64,000 nt of DNA from positions 3,906,001 to 3,970,000 of the forward strand of contig OY720632.1 in assembly GCA_963169105.1 (NCBI GenBank), written 5' to 3'. The notes beneath the pieces are model-generated. The model saw only the letters and a program-made list of their open reading frames with translations. It did no database searches and had not been told where the DNA came from. The position numbers and the translations under genes were made by a program. Origin of the DNA: Ceriagrion tenellum. Its lineage: Eukaryota; Arthropoda; Insecta; Odonata; Coenagrionidae. This document shows, piece after piece, positions 40,301-44,844 of this stretch. Each line of letters begins with the position of its first letter. The stretch's first letter is position 1.

Positions 40301-42034
40301 TGCGACGTCGTCTTCCGACCGACCTATCTCTCCATGCCCCCCCACCCTGACATAGGAGCGACACAATAGACCCAACCCACCCTCACCCCACCCTAGAAAT
40401 AATCCCTTGCAGGTCAAAAATTTTCACCAAGGGATGCTCCCTCGCATCAAGTACGTTCCGAAGAAGGCTTCTTTTCCATCCCGTGCGTTTATTTCTCTCC
40501 TGCACAAGGGGGTGTGATTCGGCACTGTCACATCGACGTCAACTCAGGACTTGGAAATTTTTCGGCTCTGAGGTGGTAAGTTTTTTTTGGACAGGAGTAT
40601 ACAAAGAGAGGAACTTGAGGTTAAATATTAAGACATTCCATTAGTATATCAGAGATAATTGATTGCAGTACAATAATGAGGTTACTGTGTCACCATAGAA
40701 GGAGGCTATGAGTCATAATTGTACATGGCTAGAAGGAACGGGGTACAAATATTATGAAAGGGATTTTTTGATGGAAACATAAAAGAAGGCTCTTTGTGAT
40801 TTGAGGATCCCTATTCAGGACTGAGCTCTCATTTGGTTTTAAAAAACCATGTCTTATGAGAAAACACCCTAACTCAACAACATAAGCAAAAATAAAAGGG
40901 AAAATGAAAATAAACTACAAAAAATTGAATACTCACTCAACCAAGCCAACAATGACCTCTTCATCAACATATGCTGCATTGTACTTGATGAGATTTACGA
41001 GCACCAAGAGAATATCATTAGTTCTCTCAGTCCCAGCAATAGCAGGCATCCAATGCAGTAAAAATGGGGCTATTTCCTCTTCAAAATGCTCTATGTCTTT
41101 ACCATTTTCCGTTAGAACTTGTAGGAGATCAAGTCTGAAAAAAGGTTACTCCTCATATTGTGCAAACTAAAATGCAACTTTATAGTACCAATACAACTAT
41201 AAAATTTTCAATTGAACTATTCAGCACTACATCTAAGACATTAAAAACTAATCTAGTAAAATCAACGTGTGTTCGTACATGACAACGAATACGCCGGTAA
41301 TGACGTTATCTCCATCTCATAGGAGTACCCACGATAAAGTTCATACAAAACTAGTCAAACACATGCGCAGCAAGGTAGCCATTCGCCAACTCGTAGTGTC
41401 ACATCAACTAAGGTAATATTGTACAAAAAAACCTTACAATCATTTCTTAGAACTATAGAATGAAAAGAAATTATTACTACCGTGGACTGGCATCCTCTGG
41501 TATGTCATGAGTTTTTATAATCCTGAAGAACTGAGCTCTCATCATTCCGAGCTTCTCATACTGCCCCTGAATTAAGCATCTGAAAAAAGCAAACGCTATG
41601 TGCCTATGCTCCTTTGAGACATCTCTTTTCAGGAGGTCTTGAAGAAGAATCCATAACCTTTCTATTGAATTCTAAAACAGAAAATTAAGAGAGGCTAAAT
41701 ATTACCCATAACAATAATCATTAGAGCAGCACAGAGTATACTTACATCTTCCAATCTGTTGTTCATCACCACGTCACTCATCTCTTTAATGGTTTTGATC
41801 CTGTGGTGTATTGGATTGTCAGAGCTTATTTCTTTCTCAATTTCTTGCGTTAAGGAAAAATCTACACGACCTCTATAGTTCCCTGAAAATGCCAGAGCAC
41901 ATTAGTACACAACAAAATGCAGCAGTCCCAAACGATTCTTACCTTATTCGCACCCTACCTTTGTTTATGCGGAAAAATTGCTTCAGCTTCTCATGAAAGG
42001 ATTTTTCCTTTTCTTTGGTATTTGTTTTCGACAT
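901..42034 (-). CDS. TSC2: TSC2 (tuberin / gigas), N-terminal 746 codons in 12 exons, partial at left edge
   Basis: Tuberin partners hamartin (TSC1) in the TSC complex, a GTPase-activating protein for Rheb that restrains TORC1 at the lysosome. Twelve minus-strand exons join with every phase closing (2239 nt, 746 codons plus 1 base). The conceptual protein is collinear with the N-terminal half of human tuberin: for example IMRNLLGTHMGHSAL, VLDAVVCY, RCLELLDILEKV, and the run VKLYQLPSSHA facing human TKLYTLPASHA. This part is helical-repeat scaffold that in the family contacts hamartin. The Rap-GAP domain would be encoded beyond the left edge. Exon spans: 42034-41959, 41882-41746, 41671-41481, 41134-40937, 35180-35006, 32178-31978, 17915-17774, 15225-15074, 9602-9430, 3361-3193, 2622-2398, 1300-901. 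No in-frame stop or frameshift was seen, so the gene looks functional. Introns 4-9 are filled with transposons. The human comparison is from memory. Confidence 0.95.
1695..2185. mobile_element. MITE family M1, copy 1 (hAT-type)
   Basis: The termini are TAGTGCTGTGCAAATC on the left and TTCGCACAGCTCTA on the right, which are imperfect inverted repeats. It is flanked by GTGGATAG (1687-1694) and GTGGTAAG (2186-2193), a diverged 8-bp target duplication typical of hAT elements. The interior is rich in GAATCGAAT-type motifs and has no ORF. It lies in TSC2 intron 11. A second copy is at 10262-10762. Confidence 0.85.
2398..2622 (-). CDS. TSC2: TSC2 exon 11
   Basis: Residues 539-613, phase 0 at both ends. 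Acceptor TTTTTTCAG|AT and donor TATAAG|GTAAGT. DVRTVVVGLIHIFRVKLYQL, then PSSHAIKAYKLLVNHLEAHY, equals human [20 protein letters not shown] then [20 protein letters not shown]. It is the start of the tuberin family domain proper. Confidence 0.96.
2667..3107. mobile_element. MITE family M2, copy 1 (hAT-type)
   Basis: It begins TAAGGATGAGTC and ends GACTCATCCCTA-like (AACTCATCCCTA), with subterminal GAATCGAGAATCGAT arrays. It is flanked by CTTTAAAC (2659-2666) and CTTAAAAC (3108-3115), an 8-bp duplication with one mismatch. It is non-coding. It occupies most of the 570-bp TSC2 intron 10. A second copy is at 9759-10188. Confidence 0.88.
3193..3361 (-). CDS. TSC2: TSC2 exon 10
   Basis: Residues 482-538. 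Acceptor TTACACAG|GT and donor GAAAAG|GTAAGA. VRNAAAQLLIDLCLDCESKR then CLELLDILEK match human VRKLATQLLVDLAEGC then FNSLLDIIEKV. Confidence 0.93.
3362..4289. other. TSC2 intron 9, part without recognisable element
   Basis: AT-rich intron sequence. Short open frames are present but show no family similarity that I recognise. Confidence 0.5.
4290..5610 (-). pseudogene. Decayed Tigger-like (pogo group) DNA transposon
   Basis: In shifting minus-strand frames the sequence reads like a Tigger transposase. Near 5230-5290 it gives KPMLIYPLQNP, like the KPMLIYHSENP motif that follows the first catalytic Asp. Near 4950-5100 it gives ALSNAPHHP, then PNTTSLLQPLDHVG, the second and third DDE blocks; a typical element has LLDNAPGHP and PPNTTSLLQPMDQG. 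The DDE residues are partly lost. At 4296-4370 the sequence TATCCCTCATCAACTGCAG, followed by GGGGTTAGG, resembles a Tigger terminal repeat. Many stops and shifts make it a fossil. The right end was not found. Confidence 0.65.
5611..6199. other. TSC2 intron 9, unassigned
   Basis: AT-rich and non-coding as far as I can see. It may contain the undetected right end of the Tigger-like element. Confidence 0.4.
6200..6610 (-). pseudogene. Non-LTR retrotransposon fragment (reverse transcriptase)
   Basis: From 6600 downward on the minus strand the reading is FADDIVAIGDSAKEINKML (the FADD catalytic box). After a frame change comes KINTKKTKLMVVSKSN, then IEQVKQFCHLGSMLTEN and EIKKTAAITKEAFQNKRNLL. This is the usual order of the RT palm end and thumb in endonuclease-bearing non-LTR elements. 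It is a short fragment with at least one frameshift and no visible ends. Confidence 0.8.
6611..7030. other. TSC2 intron 9, unassigned
   Basis: No supported feature. Confidence 0.4.
7039..8858 (-). mobile_element. hAT transposon with transposase remnants
   Basis: The left end TAAGGATGGGA and the right end TCCCATCACCA form short imperfect TIRs. The flanks CTTTTCAC (7031-7038) and CTTTTAAC (8859-8866) are an 8-bp duplication with one mismatch. On the minus strand, 8503-8309 and 8307-7786 encode two consecutive pieces of a hAT transposase, ending with the C-terminal dimerisation motif (see the separate entry). An (AAC)n run lies at about 8560-8577. It lies in TSC2 intron 9. Confidence 0.85.
7786..8503 (-). 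pseudogene. hAT transposase, C-terminal half, broken
   Basis: hAT transposases cut and paste DNA through an RNase H-like domain interrupted by a helical insertion. The first piece (8503-8309) contains IPLVHLTIHDL and GLQGLRNNLLASL. The second (8307-7786) contains KKLYAFATLLDPRLKLHPF and the signature C-terminal dimerisation stretch IPAATVSSEGLFSTANIIAD, then KVRNRL and a tail ending in KNL. A stop or frameshift separates them near 8308. The N-terminal half, including the BED finger and first catalytic Asp, is not recognisable, so the gene is dead. Confidence 0.85.
8867..9429. other. TSC2 intron 9, unassigned
   Basis: Non-coding; no recognisable repeat. Confidence 0.4.
9430..9602 (-). CDS. 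TSC2: TSC2 exon 9
   Basis: Residues 425-481 plus 2 nt. Acceptor TTTGCAG|GA and donor AACAG|GTATAT. WLDKIRMLVEKYFRYETRTS then IRIRVLDILSDII match human [20 protein letters not shown] then VRIKVLDVLSFVL. Confidence 0.94.
9759..10188. mobile_element. MITE family M2, copy 2 (hAT-type)
   Basis: About 90% identical by eye to 2667-3107, in the same orientation. Termini are TAAGGATGAGTCGAATC and CAACTCATCCCTA. The flanks ATTATAAC (9751-9758) and ATTATTAC (10189-10196) are an 8-bp duplication with one mismatch, different from that of copy 1, so the two are independent insertions. It lies in TSC2 intron 8. Confidence 0.9.
10262..10762. mobile_element. MITE family M1, copy 2 (hAT-type)
   Basis: Collinear with 1695-2185. 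Termini are TAGTGCTGTGCGAATC and ATTCGCACAGCTCTA. The flanks TTTATAAT (10254-10261) and TTCATAAT (10763-10770) form an 8-bp duplication with one mismatch. It is non-coding and rich in TTCGAATC-type repeats. It sits only 73 bp from M2 copy 2. Confidence 0.9.
10771..11280. other. TSC2 intron 8, unassigned
   Basis: Non-coding; nothing recognised. Confidence 0.4.
11290..12440 (+). pseudogene. Non-LTR retrotransposon fragment (RT palm to C-terminus)
   Basis: In broken plus-strand frames it reads TLENVEFPVKLIRLIQMTLK (about 11310), NQGLRPSDELSTMLFNVVLE (about 11415-11475, the RT motif before YADD), then at 11628-11900 KTQYMLSSRKSE, KFKYLGVVTKNNEMKKEIKA and SRNLKTTVY. Further on come GSKTWTMTTST and, at about 12180, RLRWLGHVERMSEDRM with the tail DDDWANIVREAKALQGL. 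The RLRWLGHVERM-like segment occurs twice (about 12095 and 12185), suggesting a local duplication. Multiple stops make it inactive. Confidence 0.85.
12441..13204. other. TSC2 intron 8, unassigned
   Basis: AT-rich; no supported feature between the two non-LTR fragments. Confidence 0.4.
13205..14060 (+). pseudogene. Non-LTR retrotransposon fragment (YADD box to ORF end)
   Basis: It opens mid-RT: GIKVNGKKIDMLRYADDIAM contains the catalytic YADD. Then come YGMRINKQKTKVMV, CSYLGSKITEDGRSKREI, AKIAFNDK, and after a frame change at about 13575 LLTCKNVSLEVRKRVIKAYV, ALYECESWTIG, EMWCYRRMQKISW and RRLKLIGHILRYND. A last frameshift near 13915 leads to RGRPRLSYMKQIINDSG and the natural end AEWRAIANQPMG followed by TGA (about 14048). 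It is 5'-truncated with two or three frameshifts. It belongs to the endonuclease-type non-LTR group common in insects; the clade is not assigned. Confidence 0.9.
14061..15073. other. TSC2 intron 8, unassigned
   Basis: Includes a slightly GC-richer block (about 14520-14990) with no recognised coding content. Confidence 0.4.
15074..15225 (-). CDS. TSC2: TSC2 exon 8
   Basis: Residues 374-424. Acceptor CTTTCAG|AA and donor CGCCCT|GTAAGT. ETISKIEKLIEKDQFNG then RVYDLIERCSAGRP match human TTVEELCDQNEFHG then RYFELVERCADQRP. It joins exon 7 with the expected spacing, so no extra exon is needed between them. Confidence 0.93.
15226..17773. other. TSC2 intron 7
   Basis: No family recognised. Open frames at about 16144-16867 on the minus strand show no similarity I can name and are not needed for the TSC2 reading frame. 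A strong AT hairpin lies at 17490-17530 and a TTAATTAA-rich tract at about 17590-17650. Confidence 0.5.
17490..17530. repeat. Perfect 19-bp inverted repeat (AT-rich hairpin)
   Basis: Left arm TTGAAACTAGTTAAATTTA (17490-17508), loop AAA, right arm its exact reverse complement (17512-17530). It lies in TSC2 intron 7. Function unknown; it could form a cruciform or be the core of a small palindromic element. Confidence 0.9.
17774..17915 (-). CDS. TSC2: TSC2 exon 7
   Basis: Residues 327-373 plus 1 nt. Acceptor ATTGCAG|GC and donor ATTG|GTGAGT. VNFEVIWGIQRLVDEHGSEL and PAWDLVLTLVEL correspond to human [20 protein letters not shown] and VAWDILLNIIERL. It is separated from exon 6 by about 14 kb of transposon-rich intron. 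Confidence 0.93.
17916..19039. other. TSC2 intron 6, part before the copia element
   Basis: Non-coding and AT-rich. The 5' LTR of the copia element, if still present, should lie here or just to the right, but no TG...CA terminal pair could be fixed by eye. Confidence 0.4.
19695..20245. other. GC-richer foreign block inside the copia element
   Basis: It interrupts the copia reading between VVVECHLHNDEFPIIVLRND (ending about 19680) and the pre-integrase region. Base composition is higher in GC than the flanks, with blocks such as GACGGGCAGCCATCAAACG. It could be a solo LTR or another short insertion. No terminal repeats could be fixed, so the nature is open. Confidence 0.4.
20387..21117 (+). 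pseudogene. copia integrase region (HHCC and DDE), one frameshift
   Basis: The HHCC zinc module is WHRRFGHLD ... CEPC. The catalytic triad is present: Asp in IVHSDLRGPM, Asp in LRCDNGGE, and Glu in NPEMNGVTERLKRTLMD. The frame changes near 20800 (20387-20839, then 20794-21117). Integrase inserts the retrotransposon cDNA. The surrounding polyprotein is broken, so this copy is inactive. Confidence 0.88.
21600..22588 (+). pseudogene. copia RT and RNase H region, internally deleted
   Basis: About 21640-21770 reads WLKAIQN ... LDTKWVFTKG (RT start), then jumps to FRMQDLGDRNLVYLGISIKK (about 21810-21870), losing the YVDD palm. 21905-22366 contains CKACDTPMDVNVKLDDNEM and the RNase H stretch FADTDWARDSDRKSISGYL. 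22389-22588 has FEDNQGTIKAIKNPDQKQLK and EEGFIKFEYVSTVNQSA, where the nested element begins. Confidence 0.88.
22589..23640 (+). mobile_element. 5'-truncated non-LTR retrotransposon nested in copia RNase H
   Basis: An open frame of 298 codons (22591-23487) starts abruptly inside RT at GPLLFLLYINDLP and includes the catalytic MYADDTNHL, then VTKFLGVYIDDTLNWESHI and the C-terminal SYNTRR and SLPSEIKQTRSIPVFKKKLK. This is the layout of CR1/Jockey-like elements. The 3' end is AATAAACTACTTACTTACTT, a (TTAC)n tail ending at 23640. The host copia reading is NQSA before and DGLTKQLG after, so the insertion point is fixed to within a base or two. The RT portion has no stop, so the insertion is comparatively young. 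Confidence 0.92.
22591..23487 (+). CDS. Reverse transcriptase C-terminal part of nested non-LTR element
   Basis: The open reading frame of the nested element runs 298 codons without a break. The true start was lost by 5' truncation, so no native initiation codon exists. Motifs are INDLPTRV, YADDTNHLIS (catalytic), LNRKKSSFMLF, and the thumb-like FLGVYIDDTLNWESHI. The family primes cDNA synthesis at a nicked target. This copy lacks the endonuclease and most RT fingers and cannot act alone. Confidence 0.85.
   Translation: MGPLLFLLYINDLPTRVRQGEIIMYADDTNHLISCADNVNVVAQQEVNHMLSWCTDNRVVLNRKKSSFMLFHMYQNKLISSPLLKLDSKSIAMSSVTKFLGVYIDDTLNWESHIDFLCSRVARSCYLLCRITPITSLSVALSVYYACVFSRLKYGVCAWGHSQRTTRLFKLQKWAIRILVGVNKRTSCRLYFKELNILTFPCIYIFYTIMYVKEHHLALGLPLNNDVHSYNTRRNGDFKVVSHNLVSFTRQPSYAGCMLYNSLPSEIKQTRSIPVFKKKLKELLLNNVFYSVDEFLNK
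23721..24814. other. TSC2 intron 6, unassigned
   Basis: Presumably includes the copia 3' LTR just right of 23720, but its ends are not recognisable. The remainder is AT-rich and non-coding. Confidence 0.4.
24815..25290 (-). pseudogene. piggyBac-like transposase fragment (C-terminal half)
   Basis: Reading minus from 25287: KPLTIVQCNDSIGGVDILDQ, then YMVTYSTARKRMKEYYQKIF, HLLYVYMCIQLL, followed after a frame change by NSYVIYRKNG, FHLDLIYW and a degenerate Cys-rich-tail region ending near 24815. The block with GGVD followed by LDQ is the hallmark of DDE_Tnp_1_7 piggyBac transposases. No TTAA-flanked ends were found. Dead fragment. Confidence 0.85.
25350..25460. repeat. Terminus-like motif shared with many arthropod repeats
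   Basis: The stretch includes TTTAAATGTGTACAACGCAT followed by TTCAGCTCACAGAGCCATCATCAGG. A related block with CAACCGGTTTCGGCC and CATTATCAAG occurs in the insertion at 54862-55365. Both are followed by a G-rich tract. I associate this motif with Penelope-like elements, but that is memory only. Confidence 0.45.
25480..25828. repeat. G/A-rich tract, partly inverted copy at about 26640-26780
   Basis: A purine-rich strand with many GGGGA and GGAAGG runs. The reverse complement of about 25495-25600 resembles 26650-26760 (both contain CCTACCTTACTTCT on one strand). The tract continues on the far side of the MITE at 25829-26541. No coding content. Confidence 0.55.
25829..26541. mobile_element. MITE inserted in the G-rich tract (TIR AGGTGTCCAGCA)
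   Basis: Left end TAGGGTGTCCAGCA and right end TGCTGGACACCTT are inverted repeats. GGAAGG occurs directly outside each end (25823-25828 and 26542-26547), consistent with a target duplication of 6-8 bp. Subterminal TTCCCTGAGATTTCC motifs recur in both halves and in the element at 27856-28529. Non-coding. Confidence 0.7.
26780..27855. other. TSC2 intron 6, unassigned, with G-rich patch
   Basis: A second purine-rich block at about 27405-27580. No gene or element boundary is recognisable. Confidence 0.4.
27856..28529. mobile_element. MITE with CAGGGTG ends
   Basis: It begins CAGGGTGCCTACTGA and ends CGATCGCCACCCTG, so only the outer 7 bases are a perfect TIR. Both sides contain repeats of the type TTCCCTGAC-TTTTCC and AATTCCAGGTTTTCC facing one another. 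It is related in subterminal motifs to 25829-26541. No convincing target duplication was seen. Non-coding. Confidence 0.6.
28530..29179. other. TSC2 intron 6, unassigned
   Basis: No supported feature up to the left end of the pogo element. Confidence 0.4.
29180..31724 (+). mobile_element. pogo-like (Tc1/mariner superfamily) transposon, TIR to TIR
   Basis: Left end CCGTACTTACACGTGTAAGCC and the reverse complement of the right end CCGTATTTACTTGTGTAAGCC are about 85% identical, each flanked by TA (29178-29179 and 31725-31726). The 2545-bp element carries one pogo transposase gene with about three lesions (separate entry). It also holds a direct repeat of TACAAAACTACATATTAT at about 29835-29877. 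It lies in TSC2 intron 6. Confidence 0.92.
29807..31059 (+). pseudogene. pogo-like transposase, nearly complete, three or more lesions
   Basis: Pogo transposases have an N-terminal HTH, a CENP-B type HTH and a DDE/DDD domain. The first HTH is seen as NRAAGRKYGVSESYIRDWRK (about 29898-29957). The CENP-B HTH is seen as KYPELEKRLASYILDRQQ ... EIARELGV ... WLQRFFIRNGLSIRRR (29990-30235). The catalytic region has GNADQIPVYFEMPS, LVLDSFRGHL and LQPLDVCINRPFKP, so all three Asp are present. Breaks: a frame change near 29988, a one-base frame change near 30273, and a TGA at 30499-30501. The end is the TAA at 31057-31059 after an acidic tail. Confidence 0.92.
31725..31977. other. TSC2 intron 6, right end
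   Basis: Short unassigned stretch between the pogo element and the exon 6 donor. Confidence 0.5.
31978..32178 (-). CDS. TSC2: TSC2 exon 6
   Basis: Residues 260-326, phase 0 at both ends. Acceptor TTTTACAG|AT and donor CAG|GTAAGG. IMRNLLGTHMGHSALYTMCR, LLLRGAVIHINMGLWG and CTPTSILPSYIQ are near-identical to human MRNLLGTHLGHSAIYNMCH, LLRGAVFFVGMALWG and NSPTSVLPSFYQ. This is one of the most conserved blocks of the protein. Confidence 0.97.
32833..32897 (+). repeat. tRNA-like block in left arm of the fold-back element
   Basis: GGGTGGCTACC resembles a D-arm/A-box and AGGGTTTGATCCCT a T-arm/B-box, with CTGACTATGG between them where an anticodon arm would be. The acceptor stem does not pair convincingly, so it is not a functional tRNA gene; it looks like the pol III promoter head of a tRNA-derived SINE. 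Confidence 0.7.
33268..33330 (-). repeat. tRNA-like block in right arm of the fold-back element
   Basis: On the minus strand GGGTGGCTACCG is followed by TTGACTACAGTCC and the canonical B-box and T-arm CGGGTTCGATCCCCG. It is better preserved than its partner at 32833-32897. Again there is no matching acceptor stem. It could still drive pol III transcription of one arm. Confidence 0.75.
33524..35005. other. TSC2 intron 5, remainder
   Basis: Contains the left member (34231-34392) of a diverged direct repeat whose partner is at 35571-35738. Otherwise non-coding. Confidence 0.5.
34231..34392 (+). repeat. Diverged direct repeat flanking TSC2 exon 5, left copy
   Basis: Matches 35571-35738 in the same orientation: shared blocks TTTTAATTGAGAAT-like, AACTGTTGT, AAATGGTCCA, TCATTTTTTTATCACAATC and TTTCTTTCT-AACATTTGC. 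About 80-85% identity by eye with small gaps. Confidence 0.75.
35006..35180 (-). CDS. TSC2: TSC2 exon 5 (followed by a GC donor)
   Basis: Residues 201-259. Acceptor TTCTAAAACAG|GA. The peptide NTCFLCLRT, then QVLDAVVCYSTLPFDSL, then FICALCRTANI ends at CWK, like human CLLCVRT, QVLDAVVCYNCLPAESL and PCWK. The only donor that keeps the frame into exon 6 is TGGAAG|GCAAGT, a GC-AG intron with otherwise perfect consensus. Using the GT four bases further on would shift the frame. Confidence 0.93.
35571..35738 (+). repeat. Diverged direct repeat flanking TSC2 exon 5, right copy
   Basis: Partner of 34231-34392, lying 391 bp upstream of exon 5 in transcript sense, in intron 4. The repeats therefore bracket exon 5. 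They may be two insertions of one interspersed element or the footprint of an old duplication. Confidence 0.75.
35739..36497. other. TSC2 intron 4, unassigned
   Basis: No supported feature left of the long-TIR element. Confidence 0.4.
36500..40599. mobile_element. 4.1-kb element with long terminal inverted repeats, no ORF found
   Basis: Left end TACTCCTGTCCAAAAACAAC and, on the other strand, right end TACTCCTGTCCAAAAAAAAC; the outer 78 bp or so are nearly 90% identical and include GAGTTGACGTCGATGTGACA in both. Weaker similarity continues for about 250-300 bp, for example both arms carry TTTTGACCTGCAA. Each end abuts TA (36498-36499 and 40600-40601). The interior shows no transposase motif. 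It contains the repeat at 38944-39124 that also occurs at 1-181. It lies in TSC2 intron 4. Confidence 0.8.
38944..39124. repeat. Interspersed repeat, partner of 1-181
   Basis: Inverted relative to the copy at the left window edge; begins GGAGAGACAATTATAAAAAT. See the 1-181 entry. Confidence 0.75.
40937..41134 (-). CDS. TSC2: TSC2 exon 4
   Basis: Residues 135-200 plus 2 nt. Acceptor TTTTTTCAG|AC and donor TTGA|GTGAGT. LLQVLTENGKDIEHFEEEIA and ILLVLVNLIKYNAAYVDE match human FKALTDNGRHITYLEEELA and LLVLVNLVKFNSCYLDE. It is followed by a 5.8-kb intron. Confidence 0.95.
41481..41671 (-). CDS. TSC2: TSC2 exon 3
   Basis: Residues 72-134 plus 2 nt. Acceptor CTGTTTTAG|AA and donor CCACG|GTAGTA. ERLWILLQDLLKRD and GQYEKLGMMRAQFFRIIK follow human EALWKAVADLL and GERLGVLRALFFKVIK. 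The preceding intron is 74 bp. Confidence 0.93.
41746..41882 (-). CDS. TSC2: TSC2 exon 2
   Basis: Residues 26-71. Acceptor TTTTCAG|GG and donor GAT|GTAAG; it enters in phase 1 and leaves in phase 0. The peptide IHHRIKTIKEMSDVVMNNRL faces human [20 protein letters not shown]. The preceding intron is only 76 bp. Confidence 0.9.
41959..42034 (-). CDS. TSC2: TSC2 exon 1 (start codon)
   Basis: Residues 1-25. The ATG at 42034-42032 opens MSKTNTKEKEKSFHEKLKQF, which resembles the lysine-rich start of human tuberin (KEKFKILL). The donor is CAAAG|GTAGGG and the exon ends in phase 1. Any 5' UTR and non-coding first exon lie at higher coordinates and cannot be placed. No other in-frame ATG lies between this one and the donor. 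Confidence 0.85.
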
Positions 42035-43738
42035 GTTTAAAGGATCGCATTAACTTCAATAAAATTAAAACCTTCACTTGGCAAACAGAATGTAAAACAA
42101 AACGCCAATCTACGAAACACGGTTAATAGGATGGATTAAGATCAGCAAATGACATAATTTGTGAGCGTATCTGTTTTCAGCCTTGTCATTACCTCTAAGA
42201 TTTGCATCTTTGAGCTAATTTCCATTTTACATTGATAATCGTCAGCGAACCTCAGTGCCTGCCATTTCTAGAACTTGATGCGCATTGTGCATGTGCGTTT
42301 TGCTTCGATATACGGCTAGTATGAAAACTTCATCTGTCAGTAGAGTATGAGAAACTTACGAACCGCAGTAACGACTGCACGGATTCACGGAATTACATTC
42401 TCTATAGTCCGTGCCCAGAGTGTAGAGAATTAATTTATGACACTTATTCTTATCCATGCTCTGACATAATAAAGGTAGACGTATCAATCGAGGCTTAGCG
42501 AGACGAGGAAAACGGAACCTACATTGCTCACGTGTGTGTATTTGATTTACGCGGCAATTCAAAGAGGACTTAGGCTATGACACGATTCCGCGATTACTAA
42601 TAGGATTTTATCTTTCATTCGATCCTTTAGCAATCAATTTAAGAGATGGATATTTATGAAAATGTGTATGCTGTATTTAAACGTATGTATATTTCACGTC
42701 ATGAATAAAAGTTTGCCTTCTAGTTGATTGAAAAGCTAATGACAAATAATGAATGTACAATGTTTTATTTTTATGCATCGAAACTTTCGTAAGGCTTTAG
42801 TCACAGATCCATTTCCTATATTTATTATAAAATTTTCTCCACTTTATTTACATAGTTTATTTTATTGTGAGCATATGTAGCCTTCATTTGAGAAAATTGA
42901 TCTCTAAATTTTTGTTCTACGAAATATTTTTATAATTGAAAGATCGATGCCTTGACCCACATTTATTGCCAATAGCTGTAGCCACATCAGTAATGGAAGT
43001 GGATATGTTATTCCACGATTTGTCGCTGCAAATCAAGGAAAGAATTTGGCAGTGATTTTTTTTAGCAATTCTGATTATTCATTTCTATCATTTTGATGAA
43101 ATATTTATAAAAACCATTCTTCAGACTCAATACTATGACTTTATTTAACCTGCCTAGCTTCAAGTATGAATCATCAAAGATCAACACTTATGATTCCATA
43201 GTACCTCGATTTTTGGCTAATAAATAGGCAAATTCTCCCAATTACTGCAAAAGAAGTTCAACGATTGACCAATGTTTAAGAAGTGCTTATACGCTGTTCT
43301 CCCTAAATAAATAATTTGACCATATAGGACTTAGCAAAAAGTGAAATATTTTAGAAAATATTAAGGGCTGTCAAAAGTTTCAGTATAGTGTCAAAGCCCC
43401 AGAAACCATATTCAAACTGCTATAGACTTTGGATATTTTTACCACTTGTTGATAATATCTTTTATTCTATATAGTTTTCTTATTCTATCTCTTTCCTCAG
43501 CTTTTCCCACTTTATTATGGACTGGGTTTACTTTAATAAGTGTCTTTCACTCATCTCTATTCACACATTCGTCCTCCGCAATATCTTGGCACTCAATTCC
43601 TTTGCAAAACAATCTCTCCGTCCTGTTTCAGGGAATCCCTCAGCTTCCATCACCTTCTATACGCGTATTCAACGTCACTAACCCACGTGATCATCAGTTT
43701 TCTCATTTCGTGTACATACCATTATAGCATAATAATAA
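42035..43738. promoter_or_regulatory. Region upstream of the TSC2 start codon
   Basis: By position it must contain the TSC2 5' UTR and promoter, at least in part. No TATA box, initiator or CpG-rich stretch can be singled out with confidence. Open frames at 42356-42562 (minus) and 43446-43743 (plus) show no family similarity. Confidence 0.35.
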
Positions 43739-43739
43739 A

Positions 43740-43929
43740 CTAGCGGGCCCGACAGACGTTGTTCTGCCCAAACGTTGGCTTGCCTGCTATTAGCAGGTTC
43801 AACAAACGTTTTTTCTATAAACTATATACTAAATGACATTTGACATTGAGTCCATTTGCACAATGTATGTGTTTGTGTAAACTTTCAAAGTAAATTATTT
43901 CAATATGTTTCAATATAATACTCTCAATA
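43740..43929 (-). mobile_element. Helitron 3'-terminal segment, minus orientation
   Basis: On the minus strand the sequence ends CGGGCCCGCTAG followed by T: a CTAG terminus, preceded by a GC-rich pairing stretch and inserted before T, as expected for a Helitron 3' end. The element would extend rightward but is interrupted at 43930 by the TIR element. Its continuation after 47297 is only presumed. Confidence 0.5.
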
Positions 43930-44844
43930 CCCTAATAAAAATTTTCCCAGTCAACTACATTTCAAACTGTGTTCAAACAGGTGTTTTTCGCCAAAATCTT
44001 CATTCAAACTGAGTTCGAATCGAATTCGATTGTATTCCAACAGGAAATGGAGATGCCATATCTGTATTCAAACTAGTGTCGACTACCGTATTCAAAATGA
44101 CTTCTACTTCAAAGTCACTTCTATCTGTATTCAGGCAGTGTATTCAAACTGGATTCCCATGTCTGAACTATTCAAACTGTATTCTAAAATCTTCAAACTG
44201 ACGTTAACACTTTAAAATCATTCTAACTGACTTCAAAGTGTTATCAAGGGCATTGCTGCCAAAATAATTTTTTTCCCGAGAGATATGAGTACTGAACCTT
44301 ATTTTCAGTGTCCAGTTTTTCGTAAGTTTTAACTCAGTGAGTAAATATACGGTAACGAACGGTAATTAAAGCCTTAAGTTTATTACCATATACTATTAGT
44401 TTAACAAAATTAATCCAAGTTGTTGATAAAAAATTACTGTTAAGCCTCTTATTTGCTTCTAAGGCCAATATTATGTTGCGTAATTGCCATATAGGTACTG
44501 CTAAATATTACGGCTTAAATGTTGATAATTACGTTCATTTCATGCGGAATAGCTTTAAACAAATATGAGCGGCATAGATTTAGGTAAACTATTCAAAGCT
44601 TGCCGTTAAGTTATGGTATTTATAAAATTTTCTTTTTTAAACTTGAATCACAGAATGAAACCAGAGCTTAATTCTTTACCATGCTCTTCATCAGTATTAC
44701 CTAATCTACTTCTATGAACTTGAAAAATATTGACAACACTTTTGAGGCTTTGCAAATATATCAACCAACTGAGAAACCCTCTAGTGCTGCACTAGGAAGA
44801 CCACCACTGGATATAAAATTGAATAACGCAACTCAATTAGGTAA

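Noticed and set aside
41990..42562. TATA box or CpG island promoter call for TSC2
   Set aside because: No motif stands out from the AT-rich background; only the position relative to the start codon supports a promoter here.
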